DNA of 64,000 bases, taken from Mesorhizobium sangaii. GTDB taxonomy: Bacteria; Pseudomonadota; Alphaproteobacteria; Rhizobiales; Rhizobiaceae. The stretch spans positions 843,763 to 907,762 of the forward strand of contig NZ_JACHEF010000003.1 in the NCBI RefSeq assembly GCF_014207355.1, written 5' to 3'. Under the pieces are notes generated by a model that was given only the letters and a program-made list of their open reading frames with translations, had not been told where the DNA came from and searched no databases. A program made the position numbers and the translations under genes. Below, one piece after another: positions 1 through 9,537 of the stretch (positions are counted from its first letter, which is position 1; each line of letters begins with the position of its first letter).

Positions 1-95
1 TCACCAAGATCGGCATCAGCATTACTGGGCTCTACCTTGCCTGCATCGGGGGCGTCATGCAGTTCTTTCCAAATCTCGGTGCCAAAAAAGCCTGA
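1..95 (+). CDS. C-terminal end of a membrane protein (partial, cut by window start)
   Basis: Reading frame 3 is open from the window edge to a TGA at 93-95 and gives 30 residues. They form one hydrophobic stretch (ITGLYLACIGGVMQFF) followed by a short basic tail (GAKKA). This looks like the last transmembrane helix of an integral membrane protein. It ends 22 bases before the next start, so the two genes may be co-transcribed. The family cannot be named from so short a piece. Confidence 0.45.
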   Translation, partial: TKIGISITGLYLACIGGVMQFFPNLGAKKA

Positions 96-117
96 TCAGT
101 CCAAGGAAGTTCAGCCC

Positions 118-1098
118 ATGTCCAAAGCGATCCGCATCCACGCCAATGGTGGCCCGGAAGTCCTGACCTATGAGGACACCGATCCCGGCCGTCCGGGATC
201 AGGGCAGATCCTGATCCGGCATACAGCGATCGGCCTCAATTTCATCGATGTCTATCACCGCACCGGCCTTTATCCGCCGCCTGGCGGCTTTCCACTGGTT
301 CCGGGCAGCGAGGCTGCCGGCGTGGTGCTGGAAGTCGGCCAGGACGTCGACTGGCTGAAGCCGGGCGACCGCATTGCCTATGCGACGAATGTCGGCGGCG
401 CCTACGCCGAGCAACGCGTCATTGCGGCCGGCTACGTGGTCAAGGTGCCGGACGGCATCAGCGACGAACAGGCGGCCGCGATGATGCTGAAGGGCATGAC
501 CGCCGAGTATCTGCTGCGGCGCACCTTCAAGGTGAAGGCAGGCGACACGATCCTGTTTCATGCCGCGGCCGGCGGCGTCGGGCTGATCCTCGGGCAATGG
601 GCTAGATATCTCGGCGCGACCGTCATCGGCACGGCCAGCTCGGCCGACAAGATCGAGCTCGCCAAGGCGCACGGCTTCGATCACGTCATCAACTACAAGG
701 AGCAGGATTTCGTTGCCGGCGTCGCCGCTCTCACCGGTGGCGGGAAATGCGACGTCGTCTACGATTCGGTCGGCAACGACACGTTTCCGGCGTCGCTCGA
801 CTGCCTCAAGCCGCTCGGCATGTTCGTCAGCTTCGGCCAGTCCTCGGGATCGATCCCGCCGTTCAGCATGTCATTGCTGGCCCAGAAGGGCTCGCTGTTC
901 GCCACAAGGCCGACCTTGTTCGTCTACAATGCGAAACGCGAGGACCTCGAGGCCTCCGCCGCGGCCCTGTTCGAGGTCGTGCTCAGTGGCGCCATCGAGA
1001 TCAAGATCAACCAGCGTTACGCGCTCAAGGACGCCGGCAAGGCGCATTCCGACCTCGAGGGCCGCAGGACAAAAGGGACCACCATTCTCATCCCTTAG
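118..1098 (+). CDS. NADPH:quinone oxidoreductase (zinc-independent MDR family)
   Basis: A 326-residue protein of the medium-chain dehydrogenase/reductase superfamily, quinone oxidoreductase (Qor) branch, which reduces quinones with NADPH. The N-terminus has the usual ETDPGRPG-like MDR core, with GLNFIDVYHRTGLYP near residue 37-51 and GSEAAGVV near 66-73. The nucleotide-binding Rossmann motif HAAAGGVG lies near residue 147-154. The structural-zinc cysteines of alcohol dehydrogenases are absent, as expected for Qor. The ATG at 118 is chosen because AAGGAAG lies about 9 bases upstream and MSKAIRIHANGG matches the family N-terminus; the longer frame from position 37 overlaps the preceding gene. 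The exact quinone substrate is unknown. Confidence 0.9.
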   Translation: MSKAIRIHANGGPEVLTYEDTDPGRPGSGQILIRHTAIGLNFIDVYHRTGLYPPPGGFPLVPGSEAAGVVLEVGQDVDWLKPGDRIAYATNVGGAYAEQRVIAAGYVVKVPDGISDEQAAAMMLKGMTAEYLLRRTFKVKAGDTILFHAAAGGVGLILGQWARYLGATVIGTASSADKIELAKAHGFDHVINYKEQDFVAGVAALTGGGKCDVVYDSVGNDTFPASLDCLKPLGMFVSFGQSSGSIPPFSMSLLAQKGSLFATRPTLFVYNAKREDLEASAAALFEVVLSGAIEIKINQRYALKDAGKAHSDLEGRRTKGTTILIP

Positions 1099-1137
1099 TC
1101 CCTTGTGCCTTGCTATCCCTTGAATTTCCGCTGAAAT

Positions 1138-1156
1138 TCTTGAAGCTCTTTCAAGA
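1138..1156. promoter_or_regulatory. 19-bp palindrome upstream of the ABC importer operon
   Basis: TCTTGAA, five bases, TTCAAGA: a perfect 7-bp inverted repeat in the 145-base gap between the oxidoreductase and the ABC ATPase gene, about 90 bases before the GTG start. Such a symmetric site fits an operator for a dimeric regulator of the importer. No regulator gene is adjacent, so this is inference. Confidence 0.3.
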
Positions 1157-1243
1157 CGTGTGCCGCTTTCCGATGAGAGCAGGCCGCGCCTACCATGCTT
1201 GCGGGAACACAGAACATATCTGGCTAACCAGATGGGAGGCACT

Positions 1244-2809
1244 GTGAGTGCAAATCAGGACGGCACGAACCTGCTCGAGGTCCGTGGTCTTACCAAGATA
1301 TTCGGCACCCTGACGGCGTGCGATCACATCGATCTCGACATCGCTAGGGGTGAAATCCACGCCTTGCTCGGCGAAAACGGCGCCGGCAAGTCGACGCTGG
1401 TCAAGATGCTGTTCGGTTCGCTGGAGCCCAATTCCGGCGAGATTTTCTGGAACGGCCAGGCGGTCAGGATTTCCAGCCCGGGCGCGGCGAAAAAGCTCGG
1501 CATCGGCATGGTGTTCCAGCACTTCTCGCTGTTCGAGGCGCTGACCGCGGCCGAGAACATCGCGCTGTCGCTGGATGACGGTTCACCGATCAGCAGCATC
1601 GCGGCAAAGGCGAGGGCGCTTTCCTACAGCTACGGCCTGCCGCTCGATCCGGAATCGCTGGTCGGCGACCTGTCGGTCGGCGAACGCCAGCGCATCGAAA
1701 TCATCCGCTGCCTTCTGCAAACGCCGCAGCTCATCATCCTGGACGAGCCGACCTCGGTGCTGACGCCGCAGGAGGCCGACAAGCTGTTCGAGACGCTCGA
1801 GCGTCTGCGCTCGGAAGGCAAATCCATCCTCTATATTTCGCACCGGCTTGAAGAGGTCAAACGCATCTGCGACCGCGCCACCGTGTTGCGGCATGGCAAG
1901 GTGGTCGGCCACTGCAATCCGCGTGAGGAAACAGCCTCGTCGCTGGCCCGCATGATGGTCGGCAACGAAGTGCAGGCCGTGGTGCGTGCGCCGGTCGAGG
2001 GGATCGACAAGGCGCAGCCGCTGCTCGAAATCCGCAACCTCACCCGCAAGCCGGCAACGCCGTTCTCCATACCGCTCAAGGGCATCAGCCTGAACGTCCG
2101 CGCCGGCGAGGTGATCGGCATTGCCGGTGTCGCCGGCAACGGCCAGGGCGAATTCTTCGAATCCGTCTCGGGCGAGGTCTTGCAGCAGGATGCTGCTTCC
2201 GTACGCATCCGTGGCAAGGATGCGGGTGGCCTCACCATCACCGGACGCCGGTTGCTGGGCGCTGCCTTCGTGCCGGAAGAGCGCCTCGGCCACGGTGCCG
2301 CGCCGCGCATGAAGCTTTCCGAGAACCTGCTGCTGTCGCGCCACGCCACCGACGGCAAGGCGTTTGTCGGCGCCGGCGGAATGGTCAAGAGCGCCGCCAT
2401 CTACAGCGCCGCCCAACGCATCATCGTGGCGATGGATGTGCGCAAGAGCGCGCCGGATCCGGAGGCCGCGGCACTTTCGGGCGGCAATTTGCAGAAATTC
2501 ATCGTCGGCCGTGAACTCGATCGCCGGCCAAGCGTCATGGTGGTCAACCAGCCGACCTGGGGCGTCGACGCGGGTGCCGCTGCCCACATCCGCCAGGCGT
2601 TGATCGAATTGTCGCGCAGCGGCTCGGCGGTGCTGGTGATCAGCCAGGATCTCGACGAGCTGTTCGAGATATCGGATGCGATCGCGGTCATGCACAATGG
2701 CGAGCTGTCCAAGCCGTTGCCGATCGCCGAAGCGACCTTCGAGAAGGTCGGCTTGCTGATGGGCGGCGCCGAGCCCGGCCACGCCGAACATACGCTGGAG
2801 ACGGCATGA
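1244..2809 (+). CDS. BMP-family ABC importer, ATP-binding protein (two NBDs)
   Basis: A 521-residue double ATPase of the carbohydrate/nucleoside (CUT2-like, YufO/NupB) type that powers uptake through the two permeases encoded next. The first NBD has Walker A GENGAGKST (about residue 43-51), signature LSVGERQR and Walker B LIILDEP. The second NBD has the usual degenerate P-loop (GVAGNGQGE, no lysine), signature LSGGNLQK and VVNQPTWGVD. The GTG at 1244 is preferred because GGGAGG lies 6 bases upstream; the longer frame from 1160 has no such site. The stop overlaps the next start (ATGA at 2806), showing translational coupling. Known members import purine nucleosides or related compounds; the substrate here is inferred only from family. 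Confidence 0.92.
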   Translation: MSANQDGTNLLEVRGLTKIFGTLTACDHIDLDIARGEIHALLGENGAGKSTLVKMLFGSLEPNSGEIFWNGQAVRISSPGAAKKLGIGMVFQHFSLFEALTAAENIALSLDDGSPISSIAAKARALSYSYGLPLDPESLVGDLSVGERQRIEIIRCLLQTPQLIILDEPTSVLTPQEADKLFETLERLRSEGKSILYISHRLEEVKRICDRATVLRHGKVVGHCNPREETASSLARMMVGNEVQAVVRAPVEGIDKAQPLLEIRNLTRKPATPFSIPLKGISLNVRAGEVIGIAGVAGNGQGEFFESVSGEVLQQDAASVRIRGKDAGGLTITGRRLLGAAFVPEERLGHGAAPRMKLSENLLLSRHATDGKAFVGAGGMVKSAAIYSAAQRIIVAMDVRKSAPDPEAAALSGGNLQKFIVGRELDRRPSVMVVNQPTWGVDAGAAAHIRQALIELSRSGSAVLVISQDLDELFEISDAIAVMHNGELSKPLPIAEATFEKVGLLMGGAEPGHAEHTLETA

Positions 2810-3936
2810 TGCGCCTCGAACTCGTCAAACGCCCGCAGCGCTCCGCGTTGTTCTCGGCCCTGTCGCCATTCCTCGCCTTCGCGCTGACAATCATCGCCGG
2901 CGCCATCATGTTCGCGTTGCTCGGCGTCAATCCGTTGACCGCTTTCCGGATCTATTTCATCGAGCCGGTCAGCCAGGTCTGGCAGCTGCATGAACTGGCG
3001 ATCAAGGCGGCGCCGCTGATCCTGATCGCTGTCGGCCTGTCGGTCTGCTACAAGGCCAACATCTGGAACATCGGCGCCGAAGGCCAGTTCATCCTTGGCG
3101 GCATTGTCGGCTCGATCATTCCGGTGCTGTTTCCGCAGTTCGAAAGCCCGCTGGTGCTGCCGCTGATGCTGCTGCTCGGCATGGTCGGCGGTGCCGCCTA
3201 TGCGGCGATCCCGGCTCTGCTCAAGACGCGCTTCGGCACCAACGAGATCCTGACCAGCCTGATGCTGGTCTATGTCGCCCAGCTCTTCCTCGACTGGCTG
3301 GTGCGCGGACCATGGCGCGACCCGCAGGGCCATGGTTTCCCGCAGACCATTCAGTTCAACGACTCGGCCGTCCTGCCGGAACTGATGCCGGATGCCGGAC
3401 GGGCAAACTGGGGATTTGTCTTCGCGCTGGTCGCCGCGGTGCTGGTGTGGATCCTGATGAGCCGCATGCTGAAGGGTTTTGAAGTCCGCGTGCTGGGCTC
3501 AAGCCCGCGGGCAGGGCGCTTCGCCGGCTTCGGCCTCAACCGCATGGTGTTCTTCGCCTTCCTGCTGTCGGGTGCCTTGGCGGGCCTTGCCGGCATCTCG
3601 GAAGTCTCGGGCGCCATCGGCCAGCTGCAGCCTGTCATTTCGCCCGGTTACGGCTTCACCGCCATCATCGTGGCCTTCCTTGGCCGCCTCAATCCACTCG
3701 GCATCGTCGCCGCCGGCCTGGTGCTGGCGCTGACCTATCTCGGCGGTGAAGCGGTGCAAAGCGCGCTCGGCATCTCCGACAAGGTGGCGCGGGTGTTCCA
3801 GGGTATGCTGCTGTTCTTCGTGCTCGGCTGCGACACACTCATTCACTACCGCATTCGCCTGATCGGCCTGGCGCTGACCAAACCGGAAAGCGCTGCGAAA
3901 CTCGAAGCCGCGCCAAAGTTGAAGGAAGCCCGTTGA
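2806..3936 (+). CDS. BMP-family ABC importer, permease 1
   Basis: A 376-residue inner-membrane permease (BPD_transp_2 family, YufP/NupC-like) with about eight to ten hydrophobic segments. Typical features are GLSVCYKANIWNIGAEGQ near residue 78-95, which matches the conserved cytoplasmic loop of this family, and GFTAIIVAFLGRLNP in the C-terminal half. It overlaps the ATPase gene by four bases and the second permease by one base, so the three are one translational unit. The N-terminal region before the first helix is short and basic. It forms the transmembrane channel together with the product of the next gene. Confidence 0.92.
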   Translation: MMRLELVKRPQRSALFSALSPFLAFALTIIAGAIMFALLGVNPLTAFRIYFIEPVSQVWQLHELAIKAAPLILIAVGLSVCYKANIWNIGAEGQFILGGIVGSIIPVLFPQFESPLVLPLMLLLGMVGGAAYAAIPALLKTRFGTNEILTSLMLVYVAQLFLDWLVRGPWRDPQGHGFPQTIQFNDSAVLPELMPDAGRANWGFVFALVAAVLVWILMSRMLKGFEVRVLGSSPRAGRFAGFGLNRMVFFAFLLSGALAGLAGISEVSGAIGQLQPVISPGYGFTAIIVAFLGRLNPLGIVAAGLVLALTYLGGEAVQSALGISDKVARVFQGMLLFFVLGCDTLIHYRIRLIGLALTKPESAAKLEAAPKLKEAR

Positions 3937-4856
3937 TGGACATCACCATAAACATCCTTCTGACCATCGCCACGGCGGCAACGCCGCTGTTGATCGCCGC
4001 GATCGGCGAACTGGTGGTCGAGCGCTCCGGCGTGCTCAATCTTGGCGTCGAAGGCATGATGATCATGGGCGCCGTCGGCGGCTTCGGCGCCAGCTATCTC
4101 ACCGGATCACCCTGGATCGGCCTGCTGGCGGCGATCGCCATGGGTGCGGTGTTCTCGTTGCTGTTTGCCGTGATGACGCTGTCGCTGGCCACCAACCAGG
4201 TGGCGACCGGCCTGTCGCTGACGCTGCTCGGCCTCGGCCTTTCCGGCATGATGGGAACGAGTTTTGTCGGCCAGCCCGGCGAACGGTTGCCTAACCTCGA
4301 GATTCCCGGCCTGACCTCGATCCCCGTCGTCGGCAGGCTTCTGTTCGGGCAGGATCCGATCTTCTACATCTCGATTGCGCTGACCGCGGCCGTCATGTGG
4401 TTCCTGTTCAAGACACGTACCGGACTGACGCTGCGCTCGATCGGCGACAGCCATACGTCGGCCCATGCGCTGGGCATCCAGGTCATCCGCTATCGCTATC
4501 TCGCCGTGATCTTCGGCGGCGCCTGTGCGGGTCTCGCCGGTGGCCATCTGTCGCTGGTCTACACGCCGCAATGGGTCGAGAACATGACCGCCGGTCGCGG
4601 CTGGATCGCGCTGGCGCTGGTGGTGTTCGCGTCGTGGCGGCCATGGCGGGTGCTGGCCGGCGCCTACATCTTCGGCGCGGTGTGGATCGGCCAGCTTCAT
4701 GCACAGGCTTTTGGCATTCCAGTGCCGTCACAGTTTCTTTCTTCGCTACCCTATCTGGCAACCGTCGTGGTTCTCGTTCTAATCTCGCGCAACAAGCGTC
4801 TGACGATGATGAACACACCGGCTTCCTTGGGGCAGCCATTCGTTCCGGATCGTTGA
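3936..4856 (+). CDS. BMP-family ABC importer, permease 2
   Basis: A 306-residue permease (YufQ/NupD-like) of the same BPD_transp_2 family. The conserved ERSGVLNLGVEGMMIMGA loop lies near residue 29-46, and hydrophobic segments follow to about residue 290. The ATG at 3936 shares its A with the preceding stop (TGATG); a TTG at 3933 is an alternative that adds one residue. The gene is followed after 50 bases by the binding-protein gene. It pairs with permease 1 to form the channel. Confidence 0.92.
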   Translation: MDITINILLTIATAATPLLIAAIGELVVERSGVLNLGVEGMMIMGAVGGFGASYLTGSPWIGLLAAIAMGAVFSLLFAVMTLSLATNQVATGLSLTLLGLGLSGMMGTSFVGQPGERLPNLEIPGLTSIPVVGRLLFGQDPIFYISIALTAAVMWFLFKTRTGLTLRSIGDSHTSAHALGIQVIRYRYLAVIFGGACAGLAGGHLSLVYTPQWVENMTAGRGWIALALVVFASWRPWRVLAGAYIFGAVWIGQLHAQAFGIPVPSQFLSSLPYLATVVVLVLISRNKRLTMMNTPASLGQPFVPDR

Positions 4857-4906
4857 CAATAAAAACAAACGGGAAGCTCCAAGGCTTAACACAGAGAGGT
4901 AACACA

Positions 4907-5974
4907 ATGAAAAAACTGCTTATTGCCCTGATGACCACGACAGCGGCAGTTTCGCTGGCGGCGTCCGCAGAGGCAGCCGACAAATTGAAGGCTTGCTGGG
5001 TCTACACCGGCCCGATCGGTGATTTCGGCTATTCCTACCAGCACGACCAGGGTCGTCTCGAGGTGGAGAAGGCGCTCGGCGACAAGGTCGAAACCGCTTA
5101 TCTCGAAAACGTCTCCGAAGGCCCCGATGCCGACCGTGCTTTCGAGCGACTGGCGCGCGAAGGCTGCAAGATCATCTTCGGCACTTCCTTCGGCTTCATG
5201 GACCCGGAAGTGAAGGTCGCCAAGAAATTCCCGAAGGTGATGTTCGAGCACGCAACCGGCTACAAGACCGGTGACAATCTCGGCATCTACAATGCGCGTT
5301 TCTATGAAGGCCGCTATGTGCTCGGCCAGATCGCCGCCAAGGAATCGAAGGCTGGCGTTGCCGGCTACATCGTTTCCTTCCCGATCCCCGAAGTGGTGAT
5401 GGGCATCAATTCGTTCATGCTCGGCGCACAGTCGATCAACCCGAACTTCAAGGCCAAGATCGTCTGGGTGAATTCGTGGTTCGATCCTGGCAAGGAAGCC
5501 GACGCCGCCAAGGCGCTGTTCGACCAGGGCGCCGACATCATCGTCCAGCATACCGATTCTACCGCCGCCCTGCAGGTGGCCGAGGAGCGCAAGCTGCACG
5601 GCTTCGGCCAGTCCTCGGACATGATCAAGTTTGCGCCGAACGCGGCGCTGACCTCGCTCACCGACGAATGGGGTCCGTACTACATCAGCCGGGTCCAGGC
5701 GGCCCTCGACGGCACTTGGAAGCCGGACAATGTCTGGCTCGGCATCAAGGACGGGGCGGTCAAGCTCGCGCCTTTCACCAACATGCCCGACGACGTGAAG
5801 GCGATGGCGGAAGCCACCGCAAAGAAGATCGCCGGCGGCTGGAACCCCTTCACCGGACCGGTCGCCAAGCAGGACGGTACGCCGTGGCTGAAGGATGGCG
5901 AGGTCGCCGATGACGGTACGCTGCTCGGCATGAACTTCTACGTGAAGGGCGTCGACGACAAGCTGCCGCAGTAA
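4907..5974 (+). CDS. BMP-family ABC importer, periplasmic substrate-binding protein
   Basis: A 355-residue BMP/PnrA-type binding protein. Residues 1-23 form a Sec signal peptide ending AEA-AD; there is no lipobox cysteine, so it should be a soluble periplasmic protein. The mature part begins with KLKACWVYTGPIGDFGYSY, typical of the family, and contains FERLAREGCKIIFGTSFGFM and VQHTDSTAALQVAEE. The ATG at 4907 has GAGAGGT about 7 bases upstream; the longer open frame from 4397 runs through the permease gene and is not a gene. It completes the importer, and its position last in the operon, with an intrinsic terminator after it, is normal. Confidence 0.93.
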   Translation: MKKLLIALMTTTAAVSLAASAEAADKLKACWVYTGPIGDFGYSYQHDQGRLEVEKALGDKVETAYLENVSEGPDADRAFERLAREGCKIIFGTSFGFMDPEVKVAKKFPKVMFEHATGYKTGDNLGIYNARFYEGRYVLGQIAAKESKAGVAGYIVSFPIPEVVMGINSFMLGAQSINPNFKAKIVWVNSWFDPGKEADAAKALFDQGADIIVQHTDSTAALQVAEERKLHGFGQSSDMIKFAPNAALTSLTDEWGPYYISRVQAALDGTWKPDNVWLGIKDGAVKLAPFTNMPDDVKAMAEATAKKIAGGWNPFTGPVAKQDGTPWLKDGEVADDGTLLGMNFYVKGVDDKLPQ

Positions 5975-6000
5975 GCGGTGCGAGATACCAAATAGGAGAG

Positions 6001-6023
6001 GGGCGCCGCAGGGCGCCCTTTTT
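6001..6023 (+). terminator. Intrinsic terminator of the BMP importer operon
   Basis: GGGCGCC, loop GCAG, GGCGCCC, then five T residues. The perfect 7-bp GC stem lies 26 bases after the binding-protein stop. It also abuts the stop codon of the converging acyltransferase gene. Confidence 0.85.
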
Positions 6024-7144
6024 CATTCGGCGGGTTGCGTCGCGCCCTGGGTGGGACGAAACCTCGCCAATCCGACATCGACCGCGCGGCCCAGCCAAAT
6101 CCTGAGCAGCCGCTGAGCCGGTCGTTCGCAGGTGCTCCAGATCGCCCACGAAACAATGAGCATGAGAGCGATGCAGCCAAAGGCGGCGAACCATTTGCCG
6201 ACCAGGGGAGTTGCGGCATTGATGGCGAGATAGCCGATGTTCTGGTGCAGGAGATAGAGCGGGTAGGCCAGCCCGCCCAGCGCCGGGGTAAGCGCCGAGG
6301 ATCGCACACGATGACGCAACAAAACCGCGCCGATCAAGGTCGCGTGCATGACGACATTGGCGACGACGAGATTGGCCGACGAAACGGCAATGCCATAGCG
6401 GTCCTGCATCCAGTGCTGCGTCACGGACAGTGTGCCGCATGAGATCAGGAACGACGCCGCGAGCAGCAGCAAGGCGGGCGGGGAACGGCCATGTGCGTGG
6501 AGGTGGTGGACCAGCACACCGGCGGCGAAGAACGGCGCGAACTCGGTGATGAACAGCAGCCTCGCCGCGCCGCTGCCGAGGAAGACTTCGTTCAAGGCCG
6601 AGATCGCCAGCCAGACGAAGATCAATTCCAGCTTGCGTCTCTGGAAGAGCCCGGTGAACAGGGCCAGCGTCACACAACCGTAGAAAACCAGTTCAAGAAC
6701 GATCGACCAGTAGACGCCATCCACGAAGGGCTGGCCGAAGGCTGGCGCGAACATCGACAGATTGGCGGCATACTGGGCGAAAGAGGCCGGAAGCAGCGGT
6801 GTGCCGGCAAGCAAGACAATCGCGAAAGTGATCGTCATGCAAATCATGAAACCGGGATAGAGGCGAACGAAGCGTGCAATCGCGAACTGGTCCCCGTGCC
6901 GGTTTTCCGCCGACCGGGCAATGACGAACCCGCTGATCAGAAAGAACAGATTGACGCCCAGATAGCCATGGATGCCGAACGGCGCGGCTTGTGGATATCC
7001 CTCGCCAAGGAAGCCTTCGGCGGCCGCGCCGTGAAAGAAATAGTGAAACAGCACGACGGCCCGCGCCGCCGCCAGCCTGAGCAGGTCCAGCGTCGCGATG
7101 TAATCCCGCCTGGCAGGTCTAACGTCCCATCCAAATTTCCGCAT
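6023..7144 (-). CDS. Acyltransferase 3 family membrane protein (OafA/YrhL-like)
   Basis: A 373-residue integral membrane acyltransferase. The N-terminal IATLDLLRLAAARAVVLFHYF segment carries the family pattern (L-D-x-L-R then V-x-x-F-H) with the catalytic-type histidine. About ten hydrophobic segments follow, with GVNLFFLISGFVI near residue 80. Such enzymes transfer acetyl or other short acyl groups to lipopolysaccharide, exopolysaccharide or other surface glycans. The gene converges with the importer operon and stands alone. The true acceptor cannot be told from sequence. Confidence 0.85.
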   Translation of the reverse strand: MRKFGWDVRPARRDYIATLDLLRLAAARAVVLFHYFFHGAAAEGFLGEGYPQAAPFGIHGYLGVNLFFLISGFVIARSAENRHGDQFAIARFVRLYPGFMICMTITFAIVLLAGTPLLPASFAQYAANLSMFAPAFGQPFVDGVYWSIVLELVFYGCVTLALFTGLFQRRKLELIFVWLAISALNEVFLGSGAARLLFITEFAPFFAAGVLVHHLHAHGRSPPALLLLAASFLISCGTLSVTQHWMQDRYGIAVSSANLVVANVVMHATLIGAVLLRHRVRSSALTPALGGLAYPLYLLHQNIGYLAINAATPLVGKWFAAFGCIALMLIVSWAIWSTCERPAQRLLRIWLGRAVDVGLARFRPTQGATQPAE

Positions 7145-7230
7145 TTACGGTCTGGAAACCATACTGCGGATCGCGGCTGAACGGACTAAGCGGGCCGAAC
7201 TATCGCCAGGTGTAGTAAATACGGGCCGCG

Positions 7231-8544
7231 TCAGACCGCCGAACCGAAGAGGTCATAGGCATCGGCGCGGTCGATCTTGACGGTGACGATGTCGCCGGCG
7301 CGCAGCGGACGGCGCGACTGGATATGCACCGAGCCGTCGATCTCGGGCGCGTCGTATTTGGTGCGGCCCTTTGCCGACGTGCCGTGCGCCTCATCGATCA
7401 GCACCGGCAGGCGCTTGCCGACCTTCTTGGCAAGCTGCGTTGCCGAAATCTTCTGCTGGCGCTGCATGAAGCGGTGCCAGCGTGCTTCCTTGATCTCCTG
7501 CGGGACCTGTTCGAGACCAAGGTCATTGGAGCGGGCGCCGCGGACCGGCTCGTATTTGAAGCAGCCGGCGCGGTCGATCTTGGCCTCGTCGAGCCAGTCG
7601 AGCAGCATCTCGAAATCATCATCCGTTTCGCCGGGAAAGCCGACGATGAAGGTCGAGCGGATGGCGAGATCCGGGCAGACCTCGCGCCAGCCGCGGATGC
7701 GCTCGAGGGTCTTTTCGCCATGGGCGGGCCGGCGCATGTTCTTCAGCACCTGCGGCGACGCATGCTGGAACGGGATGTCCAGATAAGGAAGGATCTTGCC
7801 GTCGGCCATCAGCGGGATGACGTCGGCGACATGCGGATAGGGGTAGACGTAGTGCATGCGCACCCAGATGCCGAGCTTGCCCAGTTCCTCGGAAAGATCG
7901 AGGAATTTCGCCCGCACTTCGCGGTCGCCGAACATGCTGGTCTGGTACTTGATGTCGATGCCGTAGGCGCTGGTGTCCTGCGAGATGACGAGGATCTCCT
8001 TGACGCCGGCCTTGGCCAGTTTCTCGGCCTCGCGCAGCACATCGGCCGCGGGCCGCGAGACGAGATCACCACGCAGCGCCGGGATGATGCAGAAGGTGCA
8101 GCGGTTATTGCAGCCTTCGGAAATCTTGAGATAGGCGTAGTGGCGCGGGGTCAGCTTGACGCCTTGCGGCGGCAGCAGGTCGATATAGGGATCGTGCGAC
8201 GGGGGCGCCGCCTCATGCACGGCGGCCATCACGCTCTCATAGGCCTGCGGCCCAGTGATCGCCAGCACATTAGGGTGCCTCTCGCGAATGACGTCCGGCT
8301 CCGCACCAAGGCAGCCGGTGACGATGACCCTGCCGTTTTCCGACAGCGCCGAGCCAATGGCATTGAGTGACTCGTCGCGGGCGGAATCGAGAAAACCGCA
8401 AGTGTTGACCACGACAAGGTCGGCACCGTCATGCTTGCGCGCGATCTCATATCCCTCGGCGCGCAGGCGCGTGATGATGCGTTCCGAATCCACAAGGGCT
8501 TTCGGACATCCAAGACTGACAAAACTCACGCGAGGAGCGGACAT
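7231..8544 (-). CDS. rimO: Ribosomal protein S12 methylthiotransferase RimO
   Basis: A 437-residue radical-SAM methylthiotransferase that adds a methylthio group to an aspartate of ribosomal protein S12. The N-terminal MTTase domain has cysteines at residues 13, 49 and 78 for one Fe-S cluster. The radical-SAM CxxxCxxC is CNNRCTFC (C145, C149, C152). A TRAM domain lies at the C-terminus (about residue 370-437). SLGCPKALVDSE at the N-terminus is diagnostic for RimO rather than MiaB. Length is normal for the family. It is a stand-alone gene on the minus strand. Confidence 0.96.
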   Translation of the reverse strand: MSAPRVSFVSLGCPKALVDSERIITRLRAEGYEIARKHDGADLVVVNTCGFLDSARDESLNAIGSALSENGRVIVTGCLGAEPDVIRERHPNVLAITGPQAYESVMAAVHEAAPPSHDPYIDLLPPQGVKLTPRHYAYLKISEGCNNRCTFCIIPALRGDLVSRPAADVLREAEKLAKAGVKEILVISQDTSAYGIDIKYQTSMFGDREVRAKFLDLSEELGKLGIWVRMHYVYPYPHVADVIPLMADGKILPYLDIPFQHASPQVLKNMRRPAHGEKTLERIRGWREVCPDLAIRSTFIVGFPGETDDDFEMLLDWLDEAKIDRAGCFKYEPVRGARSNDLGLEQVPQEIKEARWHRFMQRQQKISATQLAKKVGKRLPVLIDEAHGTSAKGRTKYDAPEIDGSVHIQSRRPLRAGDIVTVKIDRADAYDLFGSAV

Positions 8545-8690
8545 ATAGGGTTTCCGGGCTTTTCAGGATTGCCGGCGCAGTACCACACTTATTGCGGCAT
8601 TGGTATGGGCACGCCTTCGATGCGGCAAAACGCACGGCGATTGCGCTCGCGACATTGCTTTCCGGATCGAAGAAGCAGCCGGCAGGCGGC

Positions 8691-9350
8691 CTAGCTGACC
8701 ACGTTGTTTACATGCGGCCAGACTTCCACCGCACCACGATAGACCATGTCCACGGCCACATAGAGAATGATCAGCAGGCCGATATAGGCGATCCAGCGGT
8801 GGCGATGCAGCAGCTTGGCAATGAAAGTCGCGGCAAGCCCCATCAGCGCGATCGATAGCACGAGGCCGATGACCAGCACCGGAAAATGATCGCGCGCGGC
8901 ACCCGCGACCGCCAGAACGTTGTCGAGCGACATCGACACGTCGGCGACGACGATCTGCAATGCCGCCTGGCCGAGCGTCTTGCGCTTCGTCTTGCCGGCC
9001 ACCATCCTGTCGCTGTTGAGATCGGAGTTCGACAGCGCCTCGGTCGCTTCGAGCTCGTCGGCATGGGACGTGCGCAGCTCGCGGTACATCTTCCAGCAGA
9101 CCCACAGCAGCAAGATGCCGCCGGCCAGCAGCAGGCCGACGATCGCCAGCAGCTTGACGGTAACCGCGGCAAAACCGATGCGCAGCACCGTTGCCGCCAG
9201 CACACCGATGAGGATCGCCTTCTTGCGTTGTTCGGCCGGCAGGCCAGCAGCGGCAAGGCCGATGACGATCGCGTTGTCGCCAGCCAGCACGAGGTCGATG
9301 GCGATGACCTGGAGCAGGGCGGTCAGGCTGGCAGCGCTGAAAATGTCCAT
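8691..9350 (-). CDS. TerC/YjbE-family integral membrane protein
   Basis: A 219-residue membrane protein with about seven hydrophobic segments. It carries the two acidic TerC motifs DLVLAGDNAIVIG (about residue 19-31) and DVSMSLDNVLAVAG (near 125-138), whose aspartates are thought to handle metal ions. A hydrophilic central loop (residues about 88-115) separates the two halves. Members are linked to tellurite resistance or to manganese export and metalation of exoenzymes; the role here is not shown by context. Length agrees with the YjbE subgroup. Confidence 0.85.
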   Translation of the reverse strand: MDIFSAASLTALLQVIAIDLVLAGDNAIVIGLAAAGLPAEQRKKAILIGVLAATVLRIGFAAVTVKLLAIVGLLLAGGILLLWVCWKMYRELRTSHADELEATEALSNSDLNSDRMVAGKTKRKTLGQAALQIVVADVSMSLDNVLAVAGAARDHFPVLVIGLVLSIALMGLAATFIAKLLHRHRWIAYIGLLIILYVAVDMVYRGAVEVWPHVNNVVS

Positions 9351-9537
9351 CGACCAGAAGCCCTTGCTGATTTGCCGAGTGTTCGTCGATTATCCAGGAC
9401 GGCCCTAACTTGGCGGTCCCTTGGCGTCAAGCGATCACTCACGATGGCGTGATCAAACTGTCTTTGCACTGAGGCCGCGTTGAGGAATCCGGGGCGCTCG
9501 CGGGTAGCCCGGCAGAACCACCGCGCCCGACCGCAAA

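Noticed and set aside
4397..4906. Long N-terminal extension of the binding-protein frame
   Set aside because: Runs through the permease gene; the ATG at 4907 has a ribosome site and a signal peptide.
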